Assembly (NCBI RefSeq): GCF_009870125.1
Contig: NC_046683.1
Coordinates: 13,587,001-13,651,000 of the forward strand
Direction: 5' to 3'
From: Drosophila pseudoobscura
Taxonomy: Eukaryota; Arthropoda; Insecta; Diptera; Drosophilidae
Length of the DNA stretch: 64,000 bases
The notes below the pieces were generated by a model, which made no database searches, was not told where the DNA came from, and saw only the letters and a program-made list of their open reading frames with translations. The position numbers and the translations under genes were made by a program. Below are positions 49,236 through 59,881 of the stretch, piece by piece; within the stretch, counting starts at the first letter, position 1, and each line of letters starts with the position of its first letter.

Positions 49236-50063
49236 TTACCAGCTATTCACATCGTACCACTCGGAGGGGGAGCAGAGGTTACCGAACTCTCCATTGGTGC
49301 CGGAACCGCAGCCCTGTGCGCCCCAGCCGCAGGTGGAGTAGATCTGTCTGCCGATCATGTTGGTGGTGGCATAGTTGCAGGCGACCAGGACCTGGTTCCA
49401 ACCATCGCGACGGTAATTGGAGGCGGCACAGCCCACACGGGTATTCCTCTCCGACATCATCACCGTGAAGTGACCAATGGCCCTGCGAAGAAAAAGAGGG
49501 CTTAGTTGGAGGACTATCCAAAAGGAGTATGCACTGAAGCCTTACGGTCCGGAGTAGCCACTGGGGTAGCCACCTTCGATGATGCCGCTGTTGGAGTTGT
49601 GCACCTCATCGAACCACATCTGGACGCTGTTGTCGAAAACGGTGCCCAAGTCGGGCAAATCGCCGGAGTAGGCCAGCCAGGCGAGATTCTGGCCAGAGTA
49701 CTTGAAGGCATCGGTGTTGTGGCAGCCGTCGTGCCTCATCTCGCACTGGCGGACATTCAGGGAGGCCAGGTAGGCCAGCTCGTCGTCCCACTCCATGGTG
49801 GCCATGCGGCAGGCGGCGTTATGGTTGGGATCGTATCCACCAGCAATGTAGTTCCTCTTGTCGTTGTGCGAGTGGACAAAGACCCACTTGTAGTCATCGT
49901 TGATGTCGATCAGCTGCGCATCCCCGGGACAGGCGCTGTCCCACCAGTTGCTGTGACCGCAGGCGATATGCGATCCCCCATTGCAGATGTCCCACGAGCA
50001 GTAGTCCGTGCCCTGGGCCAGACCCACGGCCAATGCGAGGAGAGCGAACAGAGCGAACTTCAT
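49236..50063 (-). CDS. Ag5r2: Antigen-5-related CAP protein, Ag5r2-like, two exons
   Basis: Secreted CAP-superfamily (SCP/antigen 5/PR-1) protein; the molecular role in flies is unknown and many paralogues are expressed in gut or reproductive tract. Exons 50,063-49,546 and 49,482-49,236, joined in frame with GTAAGG/CAG borders inside the Pro codon of SGP|AIGHF, give 254 residues. A signal peptide (about 1-18, ending GLAQG) precedes TDYCSWDICNGGSHIACGH, the Cys-rich insect antigen-5 N-terminus. The CAP domain starts near HSHNDKRNYIAGG and includes WDDELAYLASLNVRQC, HDGCHNTDAF, SGQNLAW, GHFTVMMSERNTRVGC and VLVACNYATTN. The family's usual GEN motif reads GQN, so one acidic tetrad residue is replaced. 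It is the most 3' of three tandem CAP genes. Symbol chosen by resemblance and cluster order; a different Ag5r paralogue is possible. Confidence 0.88.
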
Positions 50064-50090
50064 GGCGATTTTAAGTACGAAAAAGTACTA

Positions 50091-50123
50091 TGAAGTCGGG
50101 TGTCTGAGCACAGTGCTTATATA
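50091..50123 (-). promoter_or_regulatory. Ag5r2: TATA box and initiator of the Ag5r2-like gene
   Basis: TATATAAG lies at 50,123-50,116 on the minus strand. An initiator-like TTCATAG has its A at 50,091, 32 bases from the first T of the TATA box and 28 bases before the start codon. Confidence 0.65.
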
Positions 50124-50779
50124 TGGAATTACAGAAGGCTTATCGTAAGAGTGCAGTTGCAATCGAACCATAAATCATCTCTCCCATTTAGTGGGGCTCT
50201 CTACGCGCAGACTCGTATAATCTAATCAATCGATTTACGATTGCCAATTCTCGATTTTTAGCCAAAAGTGAGAGAACATCACCTCACCAGACACAGAGCG
50301 GACCGGGGATCCCTTATCTTGGCAGATTGATGGTTAGTTTATGGGGTACTTCCCCTATGCAGAGTTCTTTGAGGAAGTGTACTGCGATATCATTAACCAT
50401 TTTCAAAATTTACAAGTTATTATTGATTTCTTAATCAAAGAATAGATTACATTTTAATGGGAATGGCTATACTTTTACTCCAGGACGACGGTTTATTTAT
50501 TATATTAGGTCTTTATTTATGAACATTATCTAAGATTCGCTCGTTGATTATAATATAATATAATCTCTGTGCTTTTACTTGAACGTCAATATAAATATAT
50601 ATTGAATGTAAGTTGGGCTAGGTTAGGCCGGTAGCCGGGGAGGGGGGATAAACCCATCCATTGCACCATTGAATTTAATTAAGCAAAAATAATTGCGCTC
50701 TTAGAATAGGTGCAGGTTGAGAGAGAATTTGGCACCGAGTGCTTGACTCTCTCTCTAACTGTTAGCTCGGTTCACCCAA

Positions 50780-50974
50780 GATGAATTTATTACTAAGGTG
50801 ACGTCGTCACCACATCTGCCCTCTTTCAAGGACCATCCGTCTGTCAGTATGCAAGCAAACATGCAGAACGCAAAACGTTTGCTGTCTCTTTCTAGCGCTT
50901 GTCTCTTTGCGAGCTGAGAGAGAGTAGATGGACCCTCACCACAACGGACGATGTCACTTTATGAGCAAATTCAA
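50780..50974 (+). mobile_element. Small TIR element, copy 3
   Basis: About 195 bp. The left end is GATGAATTTATTACTAAGG followed by TGACGTCGTCACCACATCTG. The right end on the minus strand is GTTGAATTTGCTCATAAAGT. The body has AAGGACCATCCGTCTGTCAG, the CGCAAAACGTTTGCTG core, and CTTGTCTCTTTGCGAGCTGA, matching copies 1 and 2. Same orientation as copy 1. Confidence 0.7.
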
Positions 50975-51639
50975 CTCTGTTGCTCTCTGTGGATTTCCCA
51001 AATCCCACATGAATACTTCAGTCGAATATTATTCATTTCTTCAATTCCTACCTCAAGCAATACGAAACCCAACGAATCACAGCCCGAGTTTCTCTTTCTC
51101 TCTATTTGAAGAAATCAAAGTAAAGTGCTACAACAAAATGTGTTTTTTTGCACTCTCTCCGTCCGTCCATCTCTTCGGCTACGGAATGTAGCGAAACAAC
51201 ACTTGGCTGCTACATTTGTGTGTGTGTGGGAGACGGAGTTAATCTCCTAAAAGAAAGAACGAGAGTATTCCCTTTGCCCTTTATCAGTCGAGAGAACCGA
51301 AGCCGAAGCCAACAATACTTTCGCACCCACATGCATGTATGCCAAAGACGTGATGATGTTCATGTTTGGGTGTGTGTAACACACAGATGGAAAGCGTTTT
51401 CCCATAAAGTTTATATATTGTGAGGCAAAACCTACACCGACAACTACCCAGCCCATCCCATAGTACCCTCATCGGTTCCCCGATATCAACCCACAACCAA
51501 TACTCTTATGCGGTTCTCTAGTGCGATAAGTATTATGTGATACTCTAGTGCGATATACGATTCATTCGGTGATCGGCAAGCGAAAAGAAAAGACACGTGA
51601 AGTAAAAGAAAGACATAATAAAACCAGGGTCTGTGGCAC

Positions 51640-51810
51640 ACTATATTTGTACTCAGCCTCAATAGCCTAGTCGATATAGCCGCGTCTGTCCATCCCGATA
51701 AGCGCCCAGATTTCAGAGACTCTACGAGCTAGAGCAACCAAGTTTTGTACTGTAATATCACACTGTTACACGTGTATTTCAAAAGTTCTTCCCACCCCCT
51801 TTCGCCCCTA
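51640..51810 (+). repeat. Degenerate obscura-type dispersed repeat
   Basis: Successive words TAGTCGATATAGCCG, TCTGTCCATCCCGATAAG, CAGATTTCAGAGACTC, ACGAGCTAGAGCAACCAA, ATATCACACTGTTACACG and CACCCCCTTTCGCCCC follow the order I recall for a very common dispersed repeat of obscura-group Drosophila (SGM/ISY/DINE-1-like, Helitron-related). The family name is from memory; the repeat nature should be easy to confirm. Confidence 0.55.
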
Positions 51811-51846
51811 CAACACGCATAATCGTATGCTTACAACGTTACAGTA

Positions 51847-51979
51847 CAGTCGAACTTCTCTATTAAGAACTTCCATACAACGAGGTTTTCTATATAACGA
51901 ATTAATTTCTAGAACACAGCAGTTTTATATTCTGCAAGAACGAATTCCCCTTGAGATTAACTAGACTGAAGTTCGACTC
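51847..51979 (+). mobile_element. Pogo/Tigger-like MITE with TA target duplication
   Basis: 133 bp beginning CAGTCGAACTTCTC and ending GAAGTTCGACTC, that is 11 of 12 terminal bases inverted, flanked by TA on both sides. The inside includes TTCTATATAACGAA, typical of Tc1/mariner-pogo non-autonomous elements. No coding capacity. Confidence 0.75.
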
Positions 51980-52473
51980 TATTTGAAAACATTTTAGTCA
52001 AGTTCCGCATACAATTCCTGAATGGGGTGGAAGTGCTGCCGGAATGTAATGCAGAAGGTTACAGCAGATTGTGCAGCCTAAAAAGGTGTTTGATTCTGAT
52101 CTTTCAGGAACTCTACTTAGTTTCAACGAAGTGGATCTAATCTGAGAGCAAGATGTATCACAAATCTGTATGCATTCTTTAGTAAATCGTAAATATATTT
52201 TAGCCAATTCTCAAAGTTATAATGATCCGATCGCAGTCTGGTACATAATATCATTCTTTAAAGCTCTCTCGTACCTTTTTCTGTGTATCTTTTTTGGGTT
52301 CAAATACCCCAATGACTCACCCCGTAATGTTTTTCAGCTGAACGAAGTAATACCAACAAAATACTATACCAGAAGTAAACAAAGATAAAGATATTATGTA
52401 TTCGGAGAGTGCGGAATCTGCAACAGGCAGATAAGACGAAAGAGAATATCCAAGAATTCAATGACTATTCCAA

Positions 52474-52479
52474 TTTATT
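52474..52479 (-). terminator. Ag5r: Poly(A) signal of the Ag5r-like gene
   Basis: AATAAA on the minus strand about 45 bases after the stop codon. Confidence 0.6.
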
Positions 52480-52523
52480 TTGCTATTCTTTTGGCATCCC
52501 AAATTTGTCTGCGCATTTCGTTT

Positions 52524-53297
52524 TTAGTAGAAAAGATTATTCACATCGTAGACCTCGTTGGCGCTGCACAGATTCTTGTATTCGGGATTGGTGCCGGTGG
52601 TGCATTTGGTGGCCGGTGCATTGGGGCAGGAACTGTACATCTTGATGCCCAGGACATTGGTGGCCGCATAGTTGCAGGCCATGAGGAAGGCCTTGTAGGG
52701 CTGGCCCTCCACCGGGTAGGTGGACACGGCGCATCCCACATCCGTATTGCGATCGGCCACCAGGACGGTGAAGTGACCTATAGCCGGACCCTGGTAGTTC
52801 GTCGGATAGGCATCGATGTAGGACTGCTTGGTGTTCACGGCCTCGCTGTACCACATGTCCACGCCCCACTCCACATAGTGCTTGATGTCCAGGGGCTCGT
52901 ACCAGCCCATCCAGGCGAGGTTCTGGCCGGACCAGTCGAAGGCATCGGTGTTGTGGCAGCCGTCGTGGGTCATCTGGCAGCTCTTGACGTTCAGGGAGGC
53001 CAGGTAGGCCAGTTCGTCGTTCCACTTGATGGTGGCCATGCGACAGGCGGCGCTCAGATTGGCATTCAGGCCTCCAGCGATGTCATTGCGGTACGTGTTG
53101 GTCCTGGCCACAATGGCGGCCTTCTGGTCGTCGGTGAGGGTCAGCAGGGTGGCGCCCGCGGGGCAACTAGAGGCAAATTCGCCCTTATTGTCGCAGCCAA
53201 GATTCTTTGTGCCGCCGCAGCTTTTTTGGCAGTAGTCCGTGGCCGAGGCAATGCCCAGGGCCAATGCCACACAGACGATGATCAGGATGTTACGCAT
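52524..53297 (-). CDS. Ag5r: Antigen-5-related CAP protein, Ag5r-like, intronless
   Basis: Secreted CAP-superfamily protein of 257 residues in one exon. The signal peptide spans about residues 1-18 (ILIIVCVALALGIASA), followed by TDYCQKSCGGTKNLGC. CAP-domain landmarks are RTNTYRNDIAGGLN, CRMATIKWNDELAYLASLNV, MTHDGCHNTDAFDWSGQNLA, VDMWYSEAVNTKQSYIDAYP, GPAIGHFTVLVADRNTDVGC and FLMACNYAATNVLG. It ends in a Cys-rich tail (CPNAPATKCTTGTNPEYKNLC). The residue series closely matches what I know of D. melanogaster Ag5r. The start is the Met before the hydrophobic signal; a longer open frame upstream crosses the TATA box and is rejected. Both neighbours have an intron at the GP|xIGHF site that is absent here. 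Function in vivo unknown; GQN replaces the ancestral GEN. Confidence 0.92.
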   Translation of the reverse strand: MRNILIIVCVALALGIASATDYCQKSCGGTKNLGCDNKGEFASSCPAGATLLTLTDDQKAAIVARTNTYRNDIAGGLNANLSAACRMATIKWNDELAYLASLNVKSCQMTHDGCHNTDAFDWSGQNLAWMGWYEPLDIKHYVEWGVDMWYSEAVNTKQSYIDAYPTNYQGPAIGHFTVLVADRNTDVGCAVSTYPVEGQPYKAFLMACNYAATNVLGIKMYSSCPNAPATKCTTGTNPEYKNLCSANEVYDVNNLFY

Positions 53298-53319
53298 TTC
53301 TATTCCCACACTTGAGTGC

Positions 53320-53350
53320 TGAGGATTCCGAGCGGGTGCCGTGCTTTTAT
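53320..53350 (-). promoter_or_regulatory. Ag5r: TATA-like box and initiator of the Ag5r-like gene
   Basis: ATAAAAGC lies at 53,350-53,343 (minus strand). The initiator TCAGCAC has its A at 53,320, 30 bases downstream. The start codon is 23 bases after the predicted start site. Confidence 0.65.
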
Positions 53351-53359
53351 GGGGGAACT

Positions 53360-55585
53360 TTTCTTGCCCAGAAGTTGTTATCAACATTTGACTAAATATT
53401 TACCAACAGTACGTATACGTATCATTTGTCAGCGCCGCCGCCAATGGTGATCAAATATGTAACACCAAACCACCCGCCACCTAACCATTGCGTCATCCTA
53501 CGTCACGGCGATGATAAATACCAGAGAATATGAGTGAGATATGTCTGAGAGATAGGATCCCCATTACCATCCGACCATCCGAATGCCCAGTTGCCCTGAT
53601 GGCTTTGAAATGGAAGTTATGCGGAAACCTTCCAAAATTCCATGGAAGAAAGGCTATAGATAATGCAGAAAATTAATTGCTTAGTGATAATGGGATATAC
53701 TCTGGCTCTATAAAAATATCATTAGATTATCTATAAGTGTCTATATTTCTTGGGAATAATTGCTTCAATCTTCTAGAGATACTTTATACGACAAACAAAC
53801 ATCAAGTGCTAGCGATACAAAAAACGATGAAGTGCAGAAACTAATACCAGGAATCATAACTCTGAAATGGATCTAAAGATATCAGATATAGAAATATAAT
53901 ATAGACTTCTGATATGGAAAGAAAGGTAAATGATAGCACAACGCGTGTCTAGCACTACAAAAGAAGAATCAACATGTTGAATCAACATTGATGACACTCA
54001 AATGTTTGTCCAACTTACAAAAGAAAGCTTTGAATTGATACAAGTACAGATAAATGTAACACCTTAAATATTAATCCAAGTATTACGAGATTAGTCTTTC
54101 CTTCGAGTCGTGAATTGAAGAACAAAGGCCCAGACAACCGAGTCAATGTTTGTGCAGCTGTCGGCTACTGGCCATAACTACTGAGAGAACTTTTACTAAC
54201 TATGACTTCTGAGAGAACTTCTAAGATATATGACTTCTCAGAGTATATACGCTCAGTACGCTGGGGACATCTGAAAGAATATTGATCCCAAGACTTTTAA
54301 AGTATCAAACATAATACGTATAAATCATATCTCATAGATATTTTGTATTCTTATAGAAGATTTCATTCTTAAAACAAGAAAAAAAAAATCTATATTGCAA
54401 TAGGAATTTTTCACTTGAATCTAGAAAATAATACTATGTTTTTTTGACGAAGAAAGTTCTACAAAGTTCTCTCTCAGGGGCACCCCTGTTGGCACTCAGA
54501 AGGACGTATCTTCAAAACTACTTCATCAGCCCCTTTCGGAGTCGAAGAAAAGTTGAACACAAAATTGGTTTAATGATAACTGCAAGCCAAAAGATTCCAT
54601 TAAATGTGGGGAAATTTCTGCAAGTCTGCAAAGCAGATAAGACGGCTAAAAAACGTGTCGAGTGGGGCCATGTGTGAGGGCTCGAATTGTGGTAGTCAAG
54701 TACAATACTTATTTGGAGACTGGTTTTCCTCAGTTCTACAAAAGCTTCCTACCAACTGCCGAGCCCCTTTTTGAACGATTTTTAAAGGAAAACAGCTTTT
54801 TTAACACGAGTTGATCATGGAAATTACAGACGTCATATTACTTTCACGGTATGTGATATGGCGATTTGCTCAATTATTTCTCTCATTGGGTCTGGATAAG
54901 GCTAAAAGCGACCTCAGCCAGAAACTTAAATAGCAGTCGTCGTGAGACTGGGGGGGTTCCAAAATGTCTTAAGCTTAAAGCAAAGATTTGAAGAATACAA
55001 AAATCAATCATTTTTGTATCTGCTCTAAAATATCTGCACGGAATTAAACATGAGATACCCAGTACGCAGAAATTACATATACGGATTTGATTTCCGCTTA
55101 CAAAGCGGACGAATCCAAGATCCTAGACATTGTGCTAGGACTTTCGATCATTCGAAATACGACTGAATCATGTCTGAATCTGAATGGATCTGAATCTGTC
55201 TGAACAGTAATATCATTTAAGATTTCCTGCATATAATTCTGCAAGCAAAGAATAATCGTCATATTGTAATAAATTTCAATTGAAGAATGTCAGACCTGCA
55301 AAAAAAACTATGAACGGATAACGAGAGAGATATATAATGCTCTTATTAGGGGTTTTTTTTAATTAATGGCAACATTGTGGGTTCCAAAAACCCTGGTAAG
55401 CCTTTGACTGGAGGGTTATATATTTATGTACTATATTTTGTATATTTATGGATCTGTGACTGTTGAGGAACTACTATATAGATCTATAGATCCACAGTTC
55501 TCTTTCTGCCTTAGAGCTATAGATCTATAGAACTCTTTCTGCTGAAGGTGCATACATCCAAAGCTCATCCATCGGATGCTCAAGT
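53360..55585. other. Spacer between Ag5r-like and third CAP gene
   Basis: AT-rich; no gene supported. A 77-codon plus-strand frame at 54,444-54,677 is Lys-rich and has no family resemblance or promoter. Short internal repeats occur at 54,170-54,250 (ACTTCTGAGAGAACTT, about three variants) and at 55,130-55,200 (TCTGAATC). The duplicated palindrome just 3' of the next gene is listed separately. Confidence 0.5.
55470..55550. repeat. Duplicated palindromic unit 3' of the third CAP gene
   Basis: TATAGATCTATAGA occurs twice, each followed by a CTCTTTCTGC word, making two imperfect direct units of about 35 bases. The core TATAGATCTATA is itself a perfect palindrome. It lies 36-116 bases downstream of the stop codon on the transcribed (minus) strand, probably inside the 3' UTR. 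Confidence 0.65.
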
Positions 55586-56490
55586 TTACACATCATAGAC
55601 CTCTGTTACCTTGCACAATCCTGAATAGTTGACATTGGTGCCCTTTAAGCAGCCAGAGGCCTTGACACCCCTCTGGTAGACGGGACTGCCCACCCAATTG
55701 GTGGTGGCATAGTTGCAGGCTAGCAGGAAATAGTTCATGCCACTCGCCGTATAAAAGGCAGCCGCACAGCCGCAATGGGTGTTCTTCTCTTGGGCCATGG
55801 CAGTGAAGTGTCCAATTTGCCTAAAAGAAAACCATATCTAAGTGAAATTGCACAGTAAGGGGGCCACATATCTGAGCCGCTTACGGTCCAGTCCAGTCGC
55901 TGGGATAACTGTTGATGACCGCCATTGTGGCATCCTTCTTCTCGTTCCACCAATTGTTCACGCAGGCTTTGATCAGCTGTGCTATGGTCATGCCTGACTG
56001 GAGACCCGAGTAGCCATACATGGCCAGATTCTGTCCACTAGCGGAGAACGTCTGCGTGTTGTGGCAGGCATCATGGTTCATTTCGCACTGCTTGACATTC
56101 AGGGCCGCCAATTTGGCCAGCTCTGCATTCCATTGCATCGTGGCCATCCGTTTGGCTGGCTTATATTTCGTCAACACTCCGCTGGCTATGTTGTTCCGCC
56201 TGACATTGTGCATCTTGAGGATTAGTTTCCTCTGGGACGCATTAAAGGTCACAGCCGATGGGGCGGGACTTGTGGGACAGGCCGAGGACCAGGCCTGCAA
56301 ATATATTTCGAAAATCTATCAGACCCCAATCAGAGACCCAGCTATATGTTCCACTTACACCACTGTTGTTGCAGGCAATATGCGTGGAGGTGCCACACAG
56401 CGCTTTGTCACAGTAGTTCGTTGTCGCCCCCTCGGCCGCGGACAGGACCACACCGATGATCGAAAACAGAGTTACAGCCGGTCGCAACAT
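55586..56490 (-). CDS. Antigen-5-related CAP protein, third paralogue, three exons
   Basis: Secreted CAP-superfamily protein. Exons 56,490-56,359, 56,294-55,885 and 55,820-55,586 have GTAAGT/CAG and GTAAGC/TAG borders and an open frame throughout, giving 258 residues. The signal peptide is about residues 1-21 (LFSIIGVVLSAAEGA). The insect N-terminal Cys motif NYCDKALCGTSTHIACNN follows. CAP-domain landmarks are KLILKMHNVRRNNIASG, MQWNAELAKLAALNVKQCEM, HDACHNTQTFSASGQNLAM, IGHFTAMAQEKNTHCGCA and FLLACNYATTN. The second intron is at the same codon position as in the Ag5r2-like gene; the early intron is unique among the three. More diverged than its two neighbours, so no symbol is given. No frameshift or stop. 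Confidence 0.88.
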
Positions 56491-56533
56491 TTCTCCACAA
56501 AGTATCAGGTGTTCATTTACCAGCGTTGGACTT

Positions 56534-56541
56534 CTTATATA
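56534..56541 (-). promoter_or_regulatory. TATA box of the third CAP gene
   Basis: TATATAAG on the minus strand, about 45-50 bases before the start codon, the same word as used by the Ag5r2-like gene. No clear initiator match was found 30 bases downstream. Confidence 0.6.
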
Positions 56542-56599
56542 CCGATTTTCGATCCCCAAAAAAAAGACACCATTGTTTTGGGCGGAGGAGCGTGTCTTC

Positions 56600-57990
56600 A
56601 ATATTTAATTTACCTTATTGTTCAGTTAATTTCAATATTTGTCTGCAAAGGCCCCCCCAACTGTATTTGCATGAGCGTATACAGTGTGAGCAGTGTGTAC
56701 AAGTGTCATAAGCCACAGACCCAATCCCGACCCTCAATCTCAACCCCGAAATTTCTTAAATCCAGATGAAAGTATATCTAAAAATGTGATTAACATCTGG
56801 TAGAGTTCTATCCCAAAATGGCGACATATTCCCTCAAAGAAACGTGTGTGGACTGACCTTTTTCTTTTCCACTCTGTTCCGATACTGTAGCACCGGCGGT
56901 GTGAGTCCCCTTTGCTTTTTATATGTACAATCCCATTTATAATTTTGATTCATGCTCAAAGACAAATATTAACATAGTTAAACAATATTTAATTAATAAA
57001 ATTTCCGAAATTCTCCCAAAATTGTATTTGGCCCACGCGAAATGGTCTGTAAATATATAAACCATTTAAAAGCATACTTTCGTTGAATAATGGGTTGATC
57101 AGGAGCTATTATATCTTATTCCATGATATTGTTTTTAGTTTTAATTCAATGATAGATAAATATTATTCTTATCTGTTTACCTTCATATAAAGCCATTTCC
57201 AATCCAATTCGATTCCGCAATTAATCAATTCAAAACAGAGGTTGATAACATCGTGCCAGACGACGGAACTTGCGAGTGCCAGACGAGCCTCCCTCAAAGC
57301 TCTCGTCGGATGACAAACAATGAGAAAAATCGAGACAACAATTACAATACAATACAAACTATAACAATATCAAAACAAAGAGTTACGTTACGTTAAGAGA
57401 TCTGTTTACTGTACTGCCATGGGCCGGCGCTGAGCCGAATAGTACAGATTATCCATAGATCAAAAACAAAAACAAATTATATAAGTATATCTCAGTATTT
57501 TCCTGTTTCCCTAAGGAAAACCCCTCATTAAATAAATTATTTAATATTTTTGGTTGATAAGAACTAAAGATTAACATTCTTTAGGCCATTCCTCCCGAAT
57601 GGTATTTAAAACTCTACTGGCAGATAAACTTCTGAGTCACGAATTCCATTACCAGTAGAATTCCGATAAGCAGATACATTACCGGAAAGTTGTGGGCAAA
57701 AATATTTAAACGACTGACAAAGTTGTGGGATTTCGCTTCATTTCGAGTTCCTTCTGATAATTATAGAGCTATTTTCCATACCCTTATTCTTGGGATCTTG
57801 TGGAAACCTGTTTCCAAGACCCGTTTACTTCTGGGGATCTTTGTTAGGTGTCCCCCGTAATACCTTCCTTCTTTGTAGAACTATTCTCCCATTTTCACCT
57901 GGAATGTTTCGGATCTTTTAGTTGGGATACCTTCTGGAACTGAAACATATTTTTAAGACTTAAATTCTCTCCCTAAAATCCTTTGAATAT
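56600..57990. other. Intergenic stretch, nothing recognised
   Basis: AT-rich with no coding exon, RNA gene or repeat family that I can name. Confidence 0.5.
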
Positions 57991-57999
57991 TCCAAATAA

Positions 58000-59881
58000 A
58001 ACCCTATTTTTTTATAATATATATATTTTCTTGTTGACATATTTGATATGCTGCCATTTTTATTTATTTGTTAGTAGGGTTCTTCTGTTTCGGTTTGTTT
58101 GTTTTCTTTTTTTTCTTCTTAAAACTTAGGTTTTCTGTGTGTCTTCCCCATATAGTTTAACATACGGATACCATTTGCAGATCTCTCTTCTATTTTTGTG
58201 TAGATATATGTAGTATTTTTTATATATGGAATGAATGCCCATGTCATTCATTTTCTTTTTGGTACATAAAAATAAATATAGTACTTGCTTAACCTCCAGC
58301 ACTTCCTTGTATCTTTATGCCTCTCTCTCTATCTCTTTCTGTTTTTGGGACACATACATACATATGTATATATGTAGATATATAGATATTCATTCGAGTT
58401 TTTCCATTTCATTTCAGTGTTTTTATTTGCATAAGAAAACTATTATTCTGTGGGCTGTTTGCAATTGTTCTTCAAAGTTCTGTTTTTTGTTTTGTGTTTT
58501 TTTTTTTCTTTTGCTTTTGCTGTGGCTATTGCTCTTTCTTCTGTTTTTGTTTGTTTTACCGGTTCTCTGTTAATAATATTTTTCTTTTTTTGGCGCTCCT
58601 AAAGCTAGCACTCTTTATAAATTTCACACACAAAATATGGATTTATTTGCTTTAATATTTGTTGTTTTTCTTCGTATTTATCGTTTGCACAGTTGTACGA
58701 GATTTTTATTCAAGTAGGTATATTTCTCACTTAGAGTTCTAGTAATATTAATTGAATATATAATCATATATAGTACTATATACAGATCAGATCCTAAACG
58801 ATTAACGTACGAACTTTTGTTTTTTTTTTCTTTTTTTGTTGTAGCAAATGAAATTCTGACAATTGTGCAGGGGGTGGAATGGGGGAAAACCGACTTGAAG
58901 TCGCCTCCATTTTCAGCACTTACAAACTAGGGATGGGCTCATCAGGATCGTATGAAAAAGCTAAGCAACATATAGAACATATACACAATAGAGATGATGG
59001 CACAGAGGACCCTACGCTTGGCGATGGATTGGTAGGGGAACAAGAAATCAAACAATTTAAATCAAATTAAAGCAAAGCACTTTTTTACGTATGATTTTTT
59101 TTGTTATTTTATATAAGTAGGGTTTCAACTTAATTCAATTTTCCGTTCAGTTCAATGTATGTATGTGTGTGTGTGCCGCAGTCTATAGACATTATAGCCT
59201 TTAATATCATTTAAAATACTCGTATAATATATAACATTTTTTCTCTTCTTGCGTTTCATTATCTTTTATGTACAACATTTACGCGTGTCATGCATGCCAT
59301 TTTCTTGGGAGATGGGGGGGTATATATGTATGTATATAGTATATTTATCTGCTTACATAAATAACAAATGGGGGGAGTATGGGGGTTGTTTCTAAGCGCA
59401 CTAAATGAATGCATATCATATCATGGTATATATCAGAGTATATATCTCTCCTTCTTTTTCAACTGAATATCATTTTTTTGTTTGTCACAAGTTCATTTTT
59501 TGTTTCGGGTGTAAGTAGTAACTGGAACTCTTTCAACTGGGGCCGAATGACTATATGCATCTTAAATGTCGAATAATAATTATCATATAGATATTTCCTG
59601 TATATACTAGGTATATATATAATATCTAGGGGGGATGTGTGTGTGCCAAAGGGTAGAGCATTGCCTCCTCTCTCTCTCTCTCTCTCGCTGTCTTCTACCG
59701 TACATAAATATATATCTTTATTTTTTCCTTTCTTTCGTTTTGTGTCCTCTATTTCTACAACTAGGGTTTATGTATCTCTTTAGTTTAGGGTTTTATGTCG
59801 CTTATTGTTTAAATTTTAATAGACACCATTTTGCATTATATAGCAATAACAACGTTTTGAGTGCTGTCCCTTCACATTTTT
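58000..59881 (-). other. Probable long AT-rich 3' UTR of the terminal gene
   Basis: Directly downstream of the stop codon of the large minus-strand gene. On the minus strand it is A/T-rich with many AATAAA words (for example at 59,718 and around 58,060-58,070), TATA-type runs, a CT repeat (59,666-59,687) and at least one Pumilio-type TGTACATA (59,266-59,273 region). No open frame with protein character. Extent and cleavage site are inferred; part may be intergenic. Confidence 0.4.

Larger units (their letters stand above)
50150..52470. other. Spacer between Ag5r2-like and Ag5r-like genes, repeat-rich
   Basis: No gene seen. It holds a short CTAGGTTAGGCC tail fragment (about 50,610-50,632), the third TIR-element copy, a degenerate obscura-type dispersed repeat and a pogo-like MITE, all listed separately. 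The rest is AT-rich without recognisable content. Confidence 0.55.

Noticed and set aside
52461..53315. 284-codon plus-strand frame over the Ag5r-like gene
   Set aside because: It mirrors the minus-strand CAP gene, which has a signal peptide, promoter and family motifs. The plus frame has none.
53298..53387. N-terminal extension of the Ag5r-like frame upstream of the signal peptide
   Set aside because: It would run through the TATA-like box and initiator and would bury the signal peptide.
54444..54677. 77-codon Lys-rich plus-strand frame between CAP genes
   Set aside because: It has no signal peptide, no TATA box and no family resemblance; the length is plausible by chance in this much DNA.
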